From: an uncultured Candidatus Melainabacteria bacterium
Lineage (GTDB): Bacteria; Cyanobacteriota; Vampirovibrionia; Gastranaerophilales; Gastranaerophilaceae
NCBI GenBank assembly: GCA_934718085.1
Contig: CAKUZL010000008.1
Coordinates: 13,157-77,156, forward strand
Direction: 5' to 3'
DNA length: 64,000 nucleotides
Part shown: positions 25,634-33,827 of the stretch, in pieces
How positions within the stretch are numbered: position 1 is the stretch's first letter
Layout: every line of letters starts with the position of its first letter
Made by a program: the position numbers and the translations under genes
Notes under the pieces: generated by a model
Told to the model about the DNA's origin: nothing
Seen by the model: only the letters and a program-made list of their open reading frames with translations
Database searches by the model: none

Positions 25634-25963
25634 TCACACTATTATATCAAAAGCTTTTAAAATTCTGTAGATAATCGCTATTTTTTCCGCATCCGCCGCT
25701 TCCGAATTTTCGACAATTTGACTTTTCATTTCCTCCGCAGACAAAAAATGATTAAATTCAAACAATGACTTCATTTCCACATTCAAAGAAAAAGAAATTC
25801 TTTCAAGCGTCGGCATCGACGGGAAATGCCTTCCGCGCTCGATTCCGCTCAACGAATTAGTCTCAATCCCGATAAGTTCGGCAAGTCTCTCCTGCGTCAT
25901 ACCTGCCTGTTTTCGAAGCTCTTTAATCCGCTTCCCCAATAATTTTTTGTTGTCCTTAGTCAT
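25634..25963 (-). CDS. XRE-family helix-turn-helix regulator
   Basis: The N-terminal half (GKRIKELRKQAGMTQERLAELIGIETNSLSGIERGRHFPS) is a textbook XRE/Cro HTH. The C-terminal 45 residues are helical and acidic and could bind a partner or dimerise. Start at ATG 25963; codons upstream are in frame but unlike the family. A TATCAT lies 6 bases before the ATG and there is no ribosome site, so the mRNA may be leaderless. It heads a two-gene operon with the TIGR04076 gene. Target genes unknown. Confidence 0.88.
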   Translation of the reverse strand: MTKDNKKLLGKRIKELRKQAGMTQERLAELIGIETNSLSGIERGRHFPSMPTLERISFSLNVEMKSLFEFNHFLSAEEMKSQIVENSEAADAEKIAIIYRILKAFDIIV

Positions 25964-25969
25964 TTGTAC

Positions 25970-25975
25970 ATGATA
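25970..25975 (-). promoter_or_regulatory. -10 hexamer of the XRE gene, leaderless layout
   Basis: TATCAT on the minus strand, exactly 6 bases before ATG; same spacing as at anmK. The -35 is weak (TTATTT at 17 bp). Confidence 0.45.
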
Positions 25976-26263
25976 AATTAACAAAAAATAAAAAATAAGG
26001 GTATTTAAGATATACTTTTATTAAAAACTAAGTAAATAAAGTGTATTAGCAATTGACAGAGATGTAGTTTTTGAGTAAACTTTGCTTAAAATACCGATAT
26101 ACAAATTCAAAAAAGCATTGCCCGATCGGGTGATTGTAAAAAAAGGATTGTATAAATAAAATATAGACAGGGATATAACAAAGGAGTACTTTTGGACACA
26201 AAAGCTTTAAAAAATACCGGGCGGGGAACGTTTTTCGCAATTTTGTATTATAATATAATTCAA

Positions 26264-26821
26264 ATGCGAAAGAAAACAAAGAAAACAATAAAATATGCGA
26301 TTATCGCGATAATTTGCCTGGCGGCATACCCGCTCATGAACGGGGTTTTCTCGCCGTCGCCCGAGGGCACAAACCTTTCGACGCGCCCGACTCAGGGTAA
26401 AAACCTGCACGAAGCCGATTACGTCAAAGCTTATTGCAAAGGCGAAATCGAACACGTCCTGAAAGACAACACCAGAATCGACTGTCTGACGGAAACTTAC
26501 GCCTGCGAATTCGACTGGGCGAAAAAGTGGTACGAAGGCGTCGGACAGGCACTTTGGTACTCATACAACACGGGCAAAAAACCTTGCCTCGTACTGATTT
26601 TAAAAACGCAAAAAGACGAAATTTATTACAATCGGGCAAAACTTTTGTGCGACAAGCACGACATTCACCTCGAAGCAATCAGGGCGGGTGAGAAAACCGA
26701 TGACATCGCGGAATCGGAAATTCCCAAACAATCTTTCGTACCTGCGGGAATAAAAGAATTTTCGAAATTCATAGATTCTTGGACGAGCAAAGAGCCGTTC
26801 CGTTTAAAGCAAGTTTCGTAA
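26264..26821 (+). CDS. Membrane-anchored protein with PD-(D/E)XK-like motif
   Basis: A basic N-terminus and one hydrophobic helix (residues 10-28) are followed by a soluble domain. Within it, RIDCLTETYACEFDWAKKW ... GVGQALWYS resembles the D...ExxxxKxxxxxGQxxxY core of small PD-(D/E)XK nuclease-fold proteins, and KKPCLVLIL supplies the following strand. This is a motif match by eye; nuclease activity is not shown. Two starts compete: ATG 26264, chosen because it puts the helix at the N-terminus, with TATAAT immediately upstream; and TTG 26192, which has an excellent AAGGAG 5 bases before it and would add 24 residues. Neighbours are unrelated. Confidence 0.6.
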   Translation: MRKKTKKTIKYAIIAIICLAAYPLMNGVFSPSPEGTNLSTRPTQGKNLHEADYVKAYCKGEIEHVLKDNTRIDCLTETYACEFDWAKKWYEGVGQALWYSYNTGKKPCLVLILKTQKDEIYYNRAKLLCDKHDIHLEAIRAGEKTDDIAESEIPKQSFVPAGIKEFSKFIDSWTSKEPFRLKQVS

Positions 26822-26902
26822 AGGTCGTTCGAAAAACGCCGTTACCTCATAAAATTCAGTCAACCGCCCGGGACTCGGCTTTGATCGAAAAATTAAGCCG
26901 GG

Positions 26903-27493
26903 TTATTTTACGAGAGAAACTTTGCCGGAATTCAGGTCGTAAACAGCCCCCGCAAGAATGATTTCGCCGTTTTTCAGTTTTTCCGACAAATATAAATCCT
27001 TGTTTTTTAAGTCTTCAACCTGATATTTTACGTTTTCGAGAACCGCCGAATCCAAGTTATTTTGTTCGTTTTCGGGAATTTTTTCGAGCGCGGGAAACAG
27101 GTGAGAAAGAAGCGCTTTCAAATTTTCGGACTCGATTTTTTTCGCGCCGAAAAACGCATTCGCCGCGGCTTTTACGGCACCGCAATCGGTATGACCCAAA
27201 ATCATGACGAGCGGACATTTGAGGTGTTTTACCGCGTACTCGATACTTCCGAGGACTTCGGGCGAAAGCACATGCCCGGCGGTTCTTACGGCAAAAACGT
27301 CACCCAACCCGACATCGAAGATAATTTCTACGGGGACTCGCGAATCCGAGCAGGAAACGACTACCGCAAAAGGATTTTGCGCCGAAAGAAGCGAAACTCT
27401 GGTTTCGTCACAACGATTGGGGTGAACGGATTTGTGGGCGGCAAAGCGTTCGTTGCCGTTCAGAAGGATTTCGAGGGCTTCTTGAGGTTTCAT
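26903..27493 (-). CDS. Beta-class carbonic anhydrase
   Basis: Interconverts CO2 and bicarbonate in the cytoplasm. Zinc ligands are C48 (in CSDSR, with the D50-R52 dyad), H101 and C104 in GHTDCG. The length of 196 residues is normal. GGAGG precedes the ATG by 8 bases. It is 15 bases downstream of the SIMPL gene on the same strand, under the same strong promoter; the pairing has no obvious functional logic. Confidence 0.93.
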   Translation of the reverse strand: MKPQEALEILLNGNERFAAHKSVHPNRCDETRVSLLSAQNPFAVVVSCSDSRVPVEIIFDVGLGDVFAVRTAGHVLSPEVLGSIEYAVKHLKCPLVMILGHTDCGAVKAAANAFFGAKKIESENLKALLSHLFPALEKIPENEQNNLDSAVLENVKYQVEDLKNKDLYLSEKLKNGEIILAGAVYDLNSGKVSLVK

Positions 27494-27508
27494 GCAACCG
27501 ACCTCCGA

Positions 27509-28225
27509 CTATTTAATCGTGAAATCAATCGTGACGCTTGCATTCACGCGGATATCGCCCTGTTCCACGGTTGTTCCCGAAGCACCCGCAAATGCTGCAG
27601 ATTTAGCCGTCGAGAAGTTTGCAACGGGATTATAATACGTATTCGTGTCACAGTTGTATTTTACCGAGGCAACGCCGTCGATGGTTTTACCCAAAGGCGC
27701 AAGGACGTTTTGGGCATCTTTTTTGGCTTTTGCAACGGCTTTTTGAGTCAACGCCGAGCAAACGCCGTCTTTGTTTTGAAGAGTCATAGAAAGCCCGCTG
27801 ACGTTGGTTGCACCGTTTTGAACGGCTTCGTCGATGATTTTTCCGACTCTCGAAATATCTTTCATTTTAACGGTAAGAGTATTGGAAACGACGTAACCGG
27901 TGCGTTTTCCGGTCGAGCCCGAGTAGTCGGGACGCAGCGAATAGCCCGAAGTTTTAATCGAATCGTCTTTTCCGAGCGAGTTTTTCAGAGCCGCGGTAAT
28001 TTTGGAGATTTTGGCATTGTTTTCGGCAACCGCTTTTTGAGTTTCTTTATCGGTTGTTTCGACGGAGAAATTTATCATTGCGGTATCGGGCGTAACATAA
28101 GTAAATTCGAGGGCTTCGGCTGTTATAACGCCTTTATCGGGTGTAGCGGACACCGCGGATTTTTCGCCCGCAAATCCTGCCGCCAAAAGTGCAACGGCTA
28201 TAAAAAATAAAACTTTGTTTTTCAT
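27509..28225 (-). CDS. SIMPL (DUF541) domain protein, exported
   Basis: Signal peptide (MKNKVLFFIAVALLAAGFAG) followed by a full SIMPL domain: ITAEALEFTYVTPDTAMINFSVETT, the KTSGYSLRPDYS motif, GYVVSNTLTVKMKDISRVGKIIDEAVQNGA and KDAQNVLAPLGKTI. SIMPL proteins (for example BP26/OMP28, YggE) are periplasmic or outer-membrane-associated and linked with oxidative-stress protection; biochemical role unclear. It is the first gene of an operon with carbonic anhydrase and has AAAGGAG before the ATG. Confidence 0.9.
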   Translation of the reverse strand: MKNKVLFFIAVALLAAGFAGEKSAVSATPDKGVITAEALEFTYVTPDTAMINFSVETTDKETQKAVAENNAKISKITAALKNSLGKDDSIKTSGYSLRPDYSGSTGKRTGYVVSNTLTVKMKDISRVGKIIDEAVQNGATNVSGLSMTLQNKDGVCSALTQKAVAKAKKDAQNVLAPLGKTIDGVASVKYNCDTNTYYNPVANFSTAKSAAFAGASGTTVEQGDIRVNASVTIDFTIK

Positions 28226-28246
28226 GCCAAACTCCTTTTTTTGGAG

Positions 28247-28275
28247 ATTATAATATCTCGGTCAAAAAAAATCAA
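28247..28275 (-). promoter_or_regulatory. Sigma-70 promoter of the SIMPL-carbonic anhydrase operon
   Basis: TTGATT (28270-28275) and TATAAT (28247-28252) on the minus strand with exactly 17 bp between them. Confidence 0.75.
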
Positions 28276-28518
28276 GAAAAAAATACCGCTGCCGCAAAAT
28301 CGCACCCCGCGAAAAAAACGCCGAAAATTCGGATTTTAAACCATGGATTTTGCAACGGCAATACAGCCGAACACCCGAGACGCTGCCCTCGTACACCGTT
28401 GACGGCTGCCGATAAAAATCCTGATACACAAAAAGCGTTTCGCCCGCAATATACCCGACTCCGTGCCGCAGGGAAAACAACCGCTCTCGCCGCACGCAAA
28501 ACCGCCTAAACGCGAAAA

Positions 28519-28541
28519 GGCGAAAGGCTTTGCCTTTCGCC
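28519..28541 (-). terminator. Intrinsic terminator of the MGMSASQ gene
   Basis: A perfect 10-bp stem GGCGAAAGGC-TTT-GCCTTTCGCC followed on the minus strand by TTTT. The 240 bases between this and the SIMPL promoter hold no gene I can support. Confidence 0.7.
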
Positions 28542-28565
28542 GCATTTCACTCTCTTTCTCTTCCG

Positions 28566-29591
28566 TTATGCCGAAAACGTTTTAAACGAACTTTTAACGT
28601 TATCGTCAACAACTTTTTTCAACGCCTCAAGCTCCGAAGAAATCGCCGAACGTTCCGTTTCGAGCTGTTTCATTTGAAGTTCGAGCTCTTTGTCTTTTTG
28701 TTGATAGTAAGCCGATTTCGTTTCATATTCCGCGGAAACCGACGCGTCGTCATCGGTATACAGATTGTCGAAAATATTCCCGACGCCCGAATAACTGATG
28801 TCTTCCCACTCGCGGGTTCCGTCGTCCTGAAGTTTTTGCATACTGAGCAACCATTCGCCGCTCCGAAGTTTTTCCTCCAGATAATCGTCATCAAGGCAAT
28901 CTTTATCGATAAAATACGACTGCTGTTCGACTTGATCCGCACGAGCCATTTCCCGCTCGTACTCTGCCTTAGCGCGTTCGATGTCTTCGGTATATTCCCG
29001 ACTTTCGAGCTCTTTGCCGTTTGTGAACGACAACCCTTTTTTCTGCCAGTAATCGTAAAATTCGCCCGCATCAAGCCCGGAAATCTCGCTCCGAAGTTCT
29101 TCCGTCGACAGAATTTGTCCGTCCTTATCCTCAACCGCATTGACCAACGCGGACTGAGTATCCGGCATAAAGTAAGACAAAAAACTTGCTCCGCTTACCG
29201 CTTTTCCCGCCAACGACGCCGCATCCGACCCGAATTGAAAACAATTCCGACTCAAAGCCTGCTCATACTTTTCCCGTGCAGCCTCTCTGATTTTTTCGGG
29301 ATCTTCCTTCGACGGAACGACTTCGCGACCTTCCCTCGTAACGACCCTGTACCCGAGACCCTCGTCACTGCTTGTTATCACCGAATAAGTCAATCTTTGG
29401 TACGGCGCATCCCCCGAAGCCTTATACATAAGCCTTCTGTTGTTTATACCTTCCGTATATTTCGTCGCAATATCTTCCAAATTCTTTGATACCGACAACC
29501 GCGCCTGACTGATTTGTTGCGCCTGATATTCACAGTCGCTTTTGCGCGCCGTCAGTTGCAAATATCTTACCTGTGATGCCGACATTCCCAT
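28566..29591 (-). CDS. MGMSASQ-type coiled-coil protein of unknown function
   Basis: The N-terminus MGMSASQVRYLQLTARKSDCEYQAQQIS is a recurring opening I associate with uncultured melainabacterial proteins, but no function is known to me. There is no signal peptide. The middle is mixed; residues 190-230 and 285-330 are strongly coiled-coil, rich in Glu, Lys and Gln. Start: ATG at 29591 has GAAGGA nearby; an upstream ATG at 29645 adds 18 residues and is less likely. It stands alone between two terminator-like features. A looser TGTAAC/TGTAAA pair (14-bp period) lies 75 bases upstream. Confidence 0.65.
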   Translation of the reverse strand: MGMSASQVRYLQLTARKSDCEYQAQQISQARLSVSKNLEDIATKYTEGINNRRLMYKASGDAPYQRLTYSVITSSDEGLGYRVVTREGREVVPSKEDPEKIREAAREKYEQALSRNCFQFGSDAASLAGKAVSGASFLSYFMPDTQSALVNAVEDKDGQILSTEELRSEISGLDAGEFYDYWQKKGLSFTNGKELESREYTEDIERAKAEYEREMARADQVEQQSYFIDKDCLDDDYLEEKLRSGEWLLSMQKLQDDGTREWEDISYSGVGNIFDNLYTDDDASVSAEYETKSAYYQQKDKELELQMKQLETERSAISSELEALKKVVDDNVKSSFKTFSA

Positions 29592-29803
29592 AATTTCGTG
29601 TCCTTCCTTTGTCTTCAAACTCTTTATCGACACATCCTCAAACATGCTTTAATCATTATTTTATTTTTACAAAACTATTGTTACAAAAATTAACAATACC
29701 ACCCCCGAGACAAACATTACATTTTGTAAACAAAGTATATAAAAAATATAAAGTTTCCCCGAAATCATGCCGATACCTTTAACACGTGAGAGAGATAAAA
29801 AAT

Positions 29804-29853
29804 AAGAAGACCTTTCGGGGAAATCCCCGCAGTCGCGTCTTCTTGGAGGAGAG
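29804..29853 (+). promoter_or_regulatory. Structured RNA leader before a 49-aa ORF
   Basis: AAGAAGAC (29804-29811) pairs with GTCTTCTT (29837-29844), enclosing an inner hairpin CGGGG-AAAT-CCCCG (29816-29829). The closing stem abuts the Shine-Dalgarno GGAGGAG. No known riboswitch class was recognised. Confidence 0.5.
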
Positions 29854-29858
29854 TGCTT

Positions 29859-30008
29859 ATGGAAAAAATTTATTTAATCCCCAAAGAAGAAGATATGACT
29901 AAACAAGTTAACAAACTGACGGACGAGATGGAGTGCATCGCAAACAACATCGAAACGTATTCCGAAATGCTGAAAGACATGTTTACGTCGAAAAATTCCG
30001 ACAAATAA
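29859..30008 (+). CDS. Small acidic helical protein (49 aa)
   Basis: ATG preceded by GGAGGAGAG opens 49 codons: MEKIYLIPKEEDMTKQVNKL then a helical, Glu/Asp/Met-rich segment ending KNSDK. There is no membrane span. It is the only plus-strand gene between long minus-strand genes and its TAA directly abuts the stop codon of the ATPase gene (no base between). Its mRNA would begin with the folded leader at 29804. No homologue recognised; a regulator of, or antisense partner to, the convergent operon is only a thought. Confidence 0.5.
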   Translation: MEKIYLIPKEEDMTKQVNKLTDEMECIANNIETYSEMLKDMFTSKNSDK

Positions 30009-33000
30009 CTATTCTTCGATGAACCCGTTTTTCACGCAGAAAAGACGAAAATCGTTTAAATTTTGAACGATTTTGTTTTCCAACCCCGGAATTTGAGCCG
30101 TCTTGCTCAACCCGAGCATGAGCGTAAAAATCTTGCGAACCTTGTCCATTCCGGGCTGAACGTTTTGCTCGGTAATCAACATCGTCTTTTTGAGTTGGAT
30201 AACAAAATTTTCGTACAACTTTATCTGAACAAACTCCGACCCGGTCTGCTTTGCAAGCTGCATTGCGGACTCGAGGTTAGAAGCGGAATTTGAAAAATCG
30301 TTTTGAGCAAGCATATTTTCCGCAAGGACTTTCTTGAGCAAAATCGAGAAGTTCACGTTTTTGTAATTTGCGTTGCCCGCGATATCGAGAGCACTGTTTG
30401 CAACCGAAAGTGCGTCTGTTCCGGTATCACAAAATTCGGAAATTTTCGCAATCAAATACCAGCAAGCCAAAGCGCACGTCACGATTTTGTTTTGGGCAAA
30501 ATACCCGAGAAGCCCGTTGACGATTTTAAGAGCATCGTCGTACATTTTTTCGCGCGTAAACAAAAACGCCTTAAACAAATTCAAAACCGACTCACTGAAC
30601 GTATCGCCCGCAAAAGAAGCCTGTTTTTTATACTCTTCGATTTTCGCGAAAAGCGATTTTCCTTCTTCGGTGATAATCCCGATATAAGCCGAAATCAGGT
30701 TCAACTCGGTCAACAACGAAGGCGTTTTTGCGACAAGCTCGTTCGCGTACAAAAGTTCCAGGAGATTTTTGCACTCGATAACGTGACCTTTTACCGCGGA
30801 ATCAAAAGCTTTTGCGGTTAAAAACTTCAACTTTTGTTTTTCGGTGGTAACTTTGACCGACGCGATGATATTTTCGAGCTTCGAAAGCAGCTCCGGTGCT
30901 TTATTTACGCCCTGCAACGAATACGATTTCGCCAAAATCGAACAAACATTGACAAAGACGTCATAGACATCGGTATTTTGAACAGACTGCTGACCTTCGT
31001 GCGAATTCAAAGCTTTCTCAAGCACGGGGAGAATTTCGTTCATCACCAAATTTGCAAGCTGTTCGCAATTTCCGGATTTGAACAGCGCCTCGACTTTTTT
31101 GGACTTAATTACGGCGATTTGCAGCTCGTCAAGCTTGGTTCCGAGATTTTCGAGCATAAAATCTATCGTTTGAATTACCGCAACGAAATTTGACGAAGCA
31201 TAATGAGCTTTCAGCGCATAGGCACAAAATTCGGTGATTTTGACATCGTCGCCCGATTGAGCCGCCCGGCTCAAAATCGAGTTCAAATTTTCGTAAATCA
31301 TATCGGGAGCCTTGTCATACAAGAGTTTCACGGTATTTTCTTCGAGTTCGAACTTGTAATCCAAAAACTTATTATAATCGGACTGCGCCATTTTCGACAT
31401 TATGTCAAAGCATCTGTTCGCAATCAGCACAAACAAAGAGTCGTCGCCGATTTTGACGGTTTGCGCCGCAAGAGTTTTCCAAACATTCAAAGCGGACGAA
31501 TAATCGTCGACATACTCGTCGGCTATCGCCGATACGCCGATTGAAGCAAGCGTAAAGCCGTAAATCGCATTTTTCGTCGTTTGAACAAGCGTCGGCAAAT
31601 CTTTTGACGAAAGAGCTGTTTGTCGCGCAATATCAAACAGTTCGAACGTTGCAAACTCAAATTCCGTCTCGTTTATCGCGTAAAAGAAATGTTTTTGCAA
31701 AGCCGATTCGAGAATTTTTTGAACGTCTGTAACGTTTAAAATCTTGGAAAGGACGTGGATATTGAACTTTTGCCCGAGAACGGAAGCCGCACACAGTGAA
31801 TTTTTCAAAACCGCGTCTTGTTCGGATTCGAACATAAATTTTGCGATGTCCGAAGAATTTTGAGGCACGAAAAGTTCAGCCGAACTTTTTTTGACCAAAG
31901 CGTTGTTTTCGATTGTCGCAAACCCGCAGTTTAAAAGGGATTGAACGTACATATACCCGAAGCTCATGTCATTTGAGCCGTTTTGAACGATTACCGAAGC
32001 GATATCGTCGGGAGCCGACGCAATTGAAGAGATTTCGAGGACTTTAGCCAAATAATCTTCGGAGCTTTTAAATTTTTTGCAAACCGTTTTTGAACGGACA
32101 AAATTCAGCGCATCTGGGTCAAGGTAAGAGATTACGGCATTTTCCGACCTATAGACCAAAATCAGTTTGAACAGAGAACTGAATTTTTGTCTTTGTGCGA
32201 GGTAATTGATAAAATCGTAGGACGCGCCGTCAATCAGCTCGAAATCGTCGGCAATCATAATTGTGGGACGAATGCAGATTATCGAATCGAAAACTTTTTC
32301 GAGAACGATAAACATTTTGTTTTTGTTGTCGATGATGTTTTCAAAATCATCCTGCATCGAAGGATACAAGAAGTTTTCGAACAAACCGAGCTCCGTAGCG
32401 TCGAGCAACGGGAAATATTTTTTGAAAAGTTTTTCGGATTGAGCCGCAAACGACTTGATATCGGGGTGAGCCGACGGCAGTCCGAGCAAATTAAGCAGAC
32501 AGTTTTTTATGTACAAAAACGGCGTATACTCAATGCCCGAGTCGATTTTAGCCGAAATCACGGTATATGCGTTTTGAGGCAAAGAAGCCGCACAATTTGC
32601 GACAAGGGTTGATTTTCCGCAACCTTTCGCCCCGCAAAGAGCAAATACGTTCAGCGAGGTATCGGCGATAAAAAGCTTAATTTTATCGATAATTGCGCCG
32701 TCCGAGTCAAAATATTCGATTACGGGCTCGCCTGCCTTTATTATTTCGTTTATTTCCCGCGCGGATTTTTCGTCGGGGGAAGGCTCGGAAGGTTGCGTAT
32801 TTTCGACAACTTCGGGTTGTTCAAAAACCGGTTCGTCGGTCGAAATTTCTTCGGTAATATCGGTTTCCGATTTCGAAACGGGTTCAACCGCGGGAGCTTC
32901 CTCTTGTATTTCGGACGCAATCGAATCATCCGCACCCGCAACATCCGAATTTTCGGTAATTTCGGGAAAATTCCCGTTGACATTTTCGACCTTCAATTCG

Positions 33001-33224
33001 GTAGAGCAAACCCTGCAAGACTTTGATTCCGCGTAGTTTGTAGCACCGCATTCGGGACATTTTACGAACAACGGCGTCGAACAATGCGTACAATTTTTAT
33101 ACCCGACGAAATTCAATGTATGGCACGACGGACACTCGATGTTCAGTTTCATCGAACAATTCGGGCATTTTTCCGTATCGAAAGGAACCACCGTTTTACA
33201 TTTCGGGCATATAATTTTTTTCAT
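30009..33224 (-). CDS. Triple zinc-ribbon P-loop ATPase with helical repeats
   Basis: Three zinc ribbons with identical CxxC-10-CxxC spacing open the protein (C6/9/20/23, C31/34/45/48, C56/59/70/73). An acidic linker (about 80-160) leads to an AAA_16/STAND-like ATPase: GAKGCGKST at 198-206 and Walker B IMIADDFEL near 320. The remaining 700 residues are helical and TPR-like (for example AFLFTREKMYDDALKIVNGLL), as in MalT-type STAND signalling proteins. No HTH or cyclase domain was seen. It is the last gene of an operon with a sigma factor (6 bases upstream) and the giant anti-sigma-like protein, so it probably acts in the same signal path; that link is inference. Confidence 0.75.
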   Translation of the reverse strand: MKKIICPKCKTVVPFDTEKCPNCSMKLNIECPSCHTLNFVGYKNCTHCSTPLFVKCPECGATNYAESKSCRVCSTELKVENVNGNFPEITENSDVAGADDSIASEIQEEAPAVEPVSKSETDITEEISTDEPVFEQPEVVENTQPSEPSPDEKSAREINEIIKAGEPVIEYFDSDGAIIDKIKLFIADTSLNVFALCGAKGCGKSTLVANCAASLPQNAYTVISAKIDSGIEYTPFLYIKNCLLNLLGLPSAHPDIKSFAAQSEKLFKKYFPLLDATELGLFENFLYPSMQDDFENIIDNKNKMFIVLEKVFDSIICIRPTIMIADDFELIDGASYDFINYLAQRQKFSSLFKLILVYRSENAVISYLDPDALNFVRSKTVCKKFKSSEDYLAKVLEISSIASAPDDIASVIVQNGSNDMSFGYMYVQSLLNCGFATIENNALVKKSSAELFVPQNSSDIAKFMFESEQDAVLKNSLCAASVLGQKFNIHVLSKILNVTDVQKILESALQKHFFYAINETEFEFATFELFDIARQTALSSKDLPTLVQTTKNAIYGFTLASIGVSAIADEYVDDYSSALNVWKTLAAQTVKIGDDSLFVLIANRCFDIMSKMAQSDYNKFLDYKFELEENTVKLLYDKAPDMIYENLNSILSRAAQSGDDVKITEFCAYALKAHYASSNFVAVIQTIDFMLENLGTKLDELQIAVIKSKKVEALFKSGNCEQLANLVMNEILPVLEKALNSHEGQQSVQNTDVYDVFVNVCSILAKSYSLQGVNKAPELLSKLENIIASVKVTTEKQKLKFLTAKAFDSAVKGHVIECKNLLELLYANELVAKTPSLLTELNLISAYIGIITEEGKSLFAKIEEYKKQASFAGDTFSESVLNLFKAFLFTREKMYDDALKIVNGLLGYFAQNKIVTCALACWYLIAKISEFCDTGTDALSVANSALDIAGNANYKNVNFSILLKKVLAENMLAQNDFSNSASNLESAMQLAKQTGSEFVQIKLYENFVIQLKKTMLITEQNVQPGMDKVRKIFTLMLGLSKTAQIPGLENKIVQNLNDFRLFCVKNGFIEE

Positions 33225-33230
33225 GAAATT

Positions 33231-33806
33231 TTAGGTTTCCAATTTGTCTTTTAACAACTTCGAGAGTTTAAGCAGCCGCTTGCTGACTTCGGATTGAGAA
33301 ATATTAAGCTCTTCCGCCGTTTCTTTTTGTTTCATTTCCTTAACATATCTGCAAATAAACAAATCAAGGTACAATTTAGACGGGTCGGAATTATGAATTA
33401 TGCAAAGCGCATCGGCAATGCTTTGGAGCAAATCGGCGGAAATCACGTCCTGTTCGGGGTTTGCCCCCGGATCTTTTACGTCGAAAGAATATTTAAGTTC
33501 GACGGTCGAACCGTCGTCGGAGAGCCTGCTTCCGAGGCGACCTGTTCTTTTCAGCCTGCCGAAATTCTTTAAAACCGAGCTCATGGAAGTGTTTACGACT
33601 TTTGTCAGGTAACTTTCGATTTTTTGAATCGGTGCGTCCGAATTGAATATGATGTAAGTTTTTTGGAGCGTTTCACCGCAAAAATCTTCGAGCAAATCCT
33701 CGTTGCCGGAAAATTTCGGATTGGATTTTACCAATTTTTCTATAAGCTGTTTTTGTTCCGCGATTTCCAGAATACTTCCCTCCCGATTGGAATTAACTGA
33801 AACCAT
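33231..33806 (-). CDS. Sigma-70-like (ECF-type) RNA polymerase sigma factor
   Basis: 191 residues, the size of an ECF sigma factor. The N-terminal half contains a region-2-like helical stretch (EDLLEDFCGETLQKTYIIF ... IESYLTKVVNTSMSSVLKNF), rather divergent. The C-terminal region 4 is clearer: FICRYVKEMKQKETAEELNISQSEVSKRLLKLSKLLKDKL, a helix-turn-helix for the -35 box. It lies between the anti-sigma-like giant (21 bases upstream) and the ATPase (6 bases downstream), a classical sigma/anti-sigma pairing. Its target promoters are unknown; the TGTAAA-tandem promoters could be tested. Confidence 0.75.
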   Translation of the reverse strand: MVSVNSNREGSILEIAEQKQLIEKLVKSNPKFSGNEDLLEDFCGETLQKTYIIFNSDAPIQKIESYLTKVVNTSMSSVLKNFGRLKRTGRLGSRLSDDGSTVELKYSFDVKDPGANPEQDVISADLLQSIADALCIIHNSDPSKLYLDLFICRYVKEMKQKETAEELNISQSEVSKRLLKLSKLLKDKLET

Positions 33807-33827
33807 GATATCACAAAACGTCGATTA

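Noticed and set aside
27062..28210. 382-codon plus-strand frame
   Set aside because: It is antisense to carbonic anhydrase and SIMPL genes, which carry clear catalytic and domain motifs; no ribosome site and no recognisable protein.
28530..29489. 319-codon plus-strand frame
   Set aside because: Antisense shadow of the MGMSASQ gene; runs through the terminator hairpin at 28519-28541 region and has basic low-complexity sequence.
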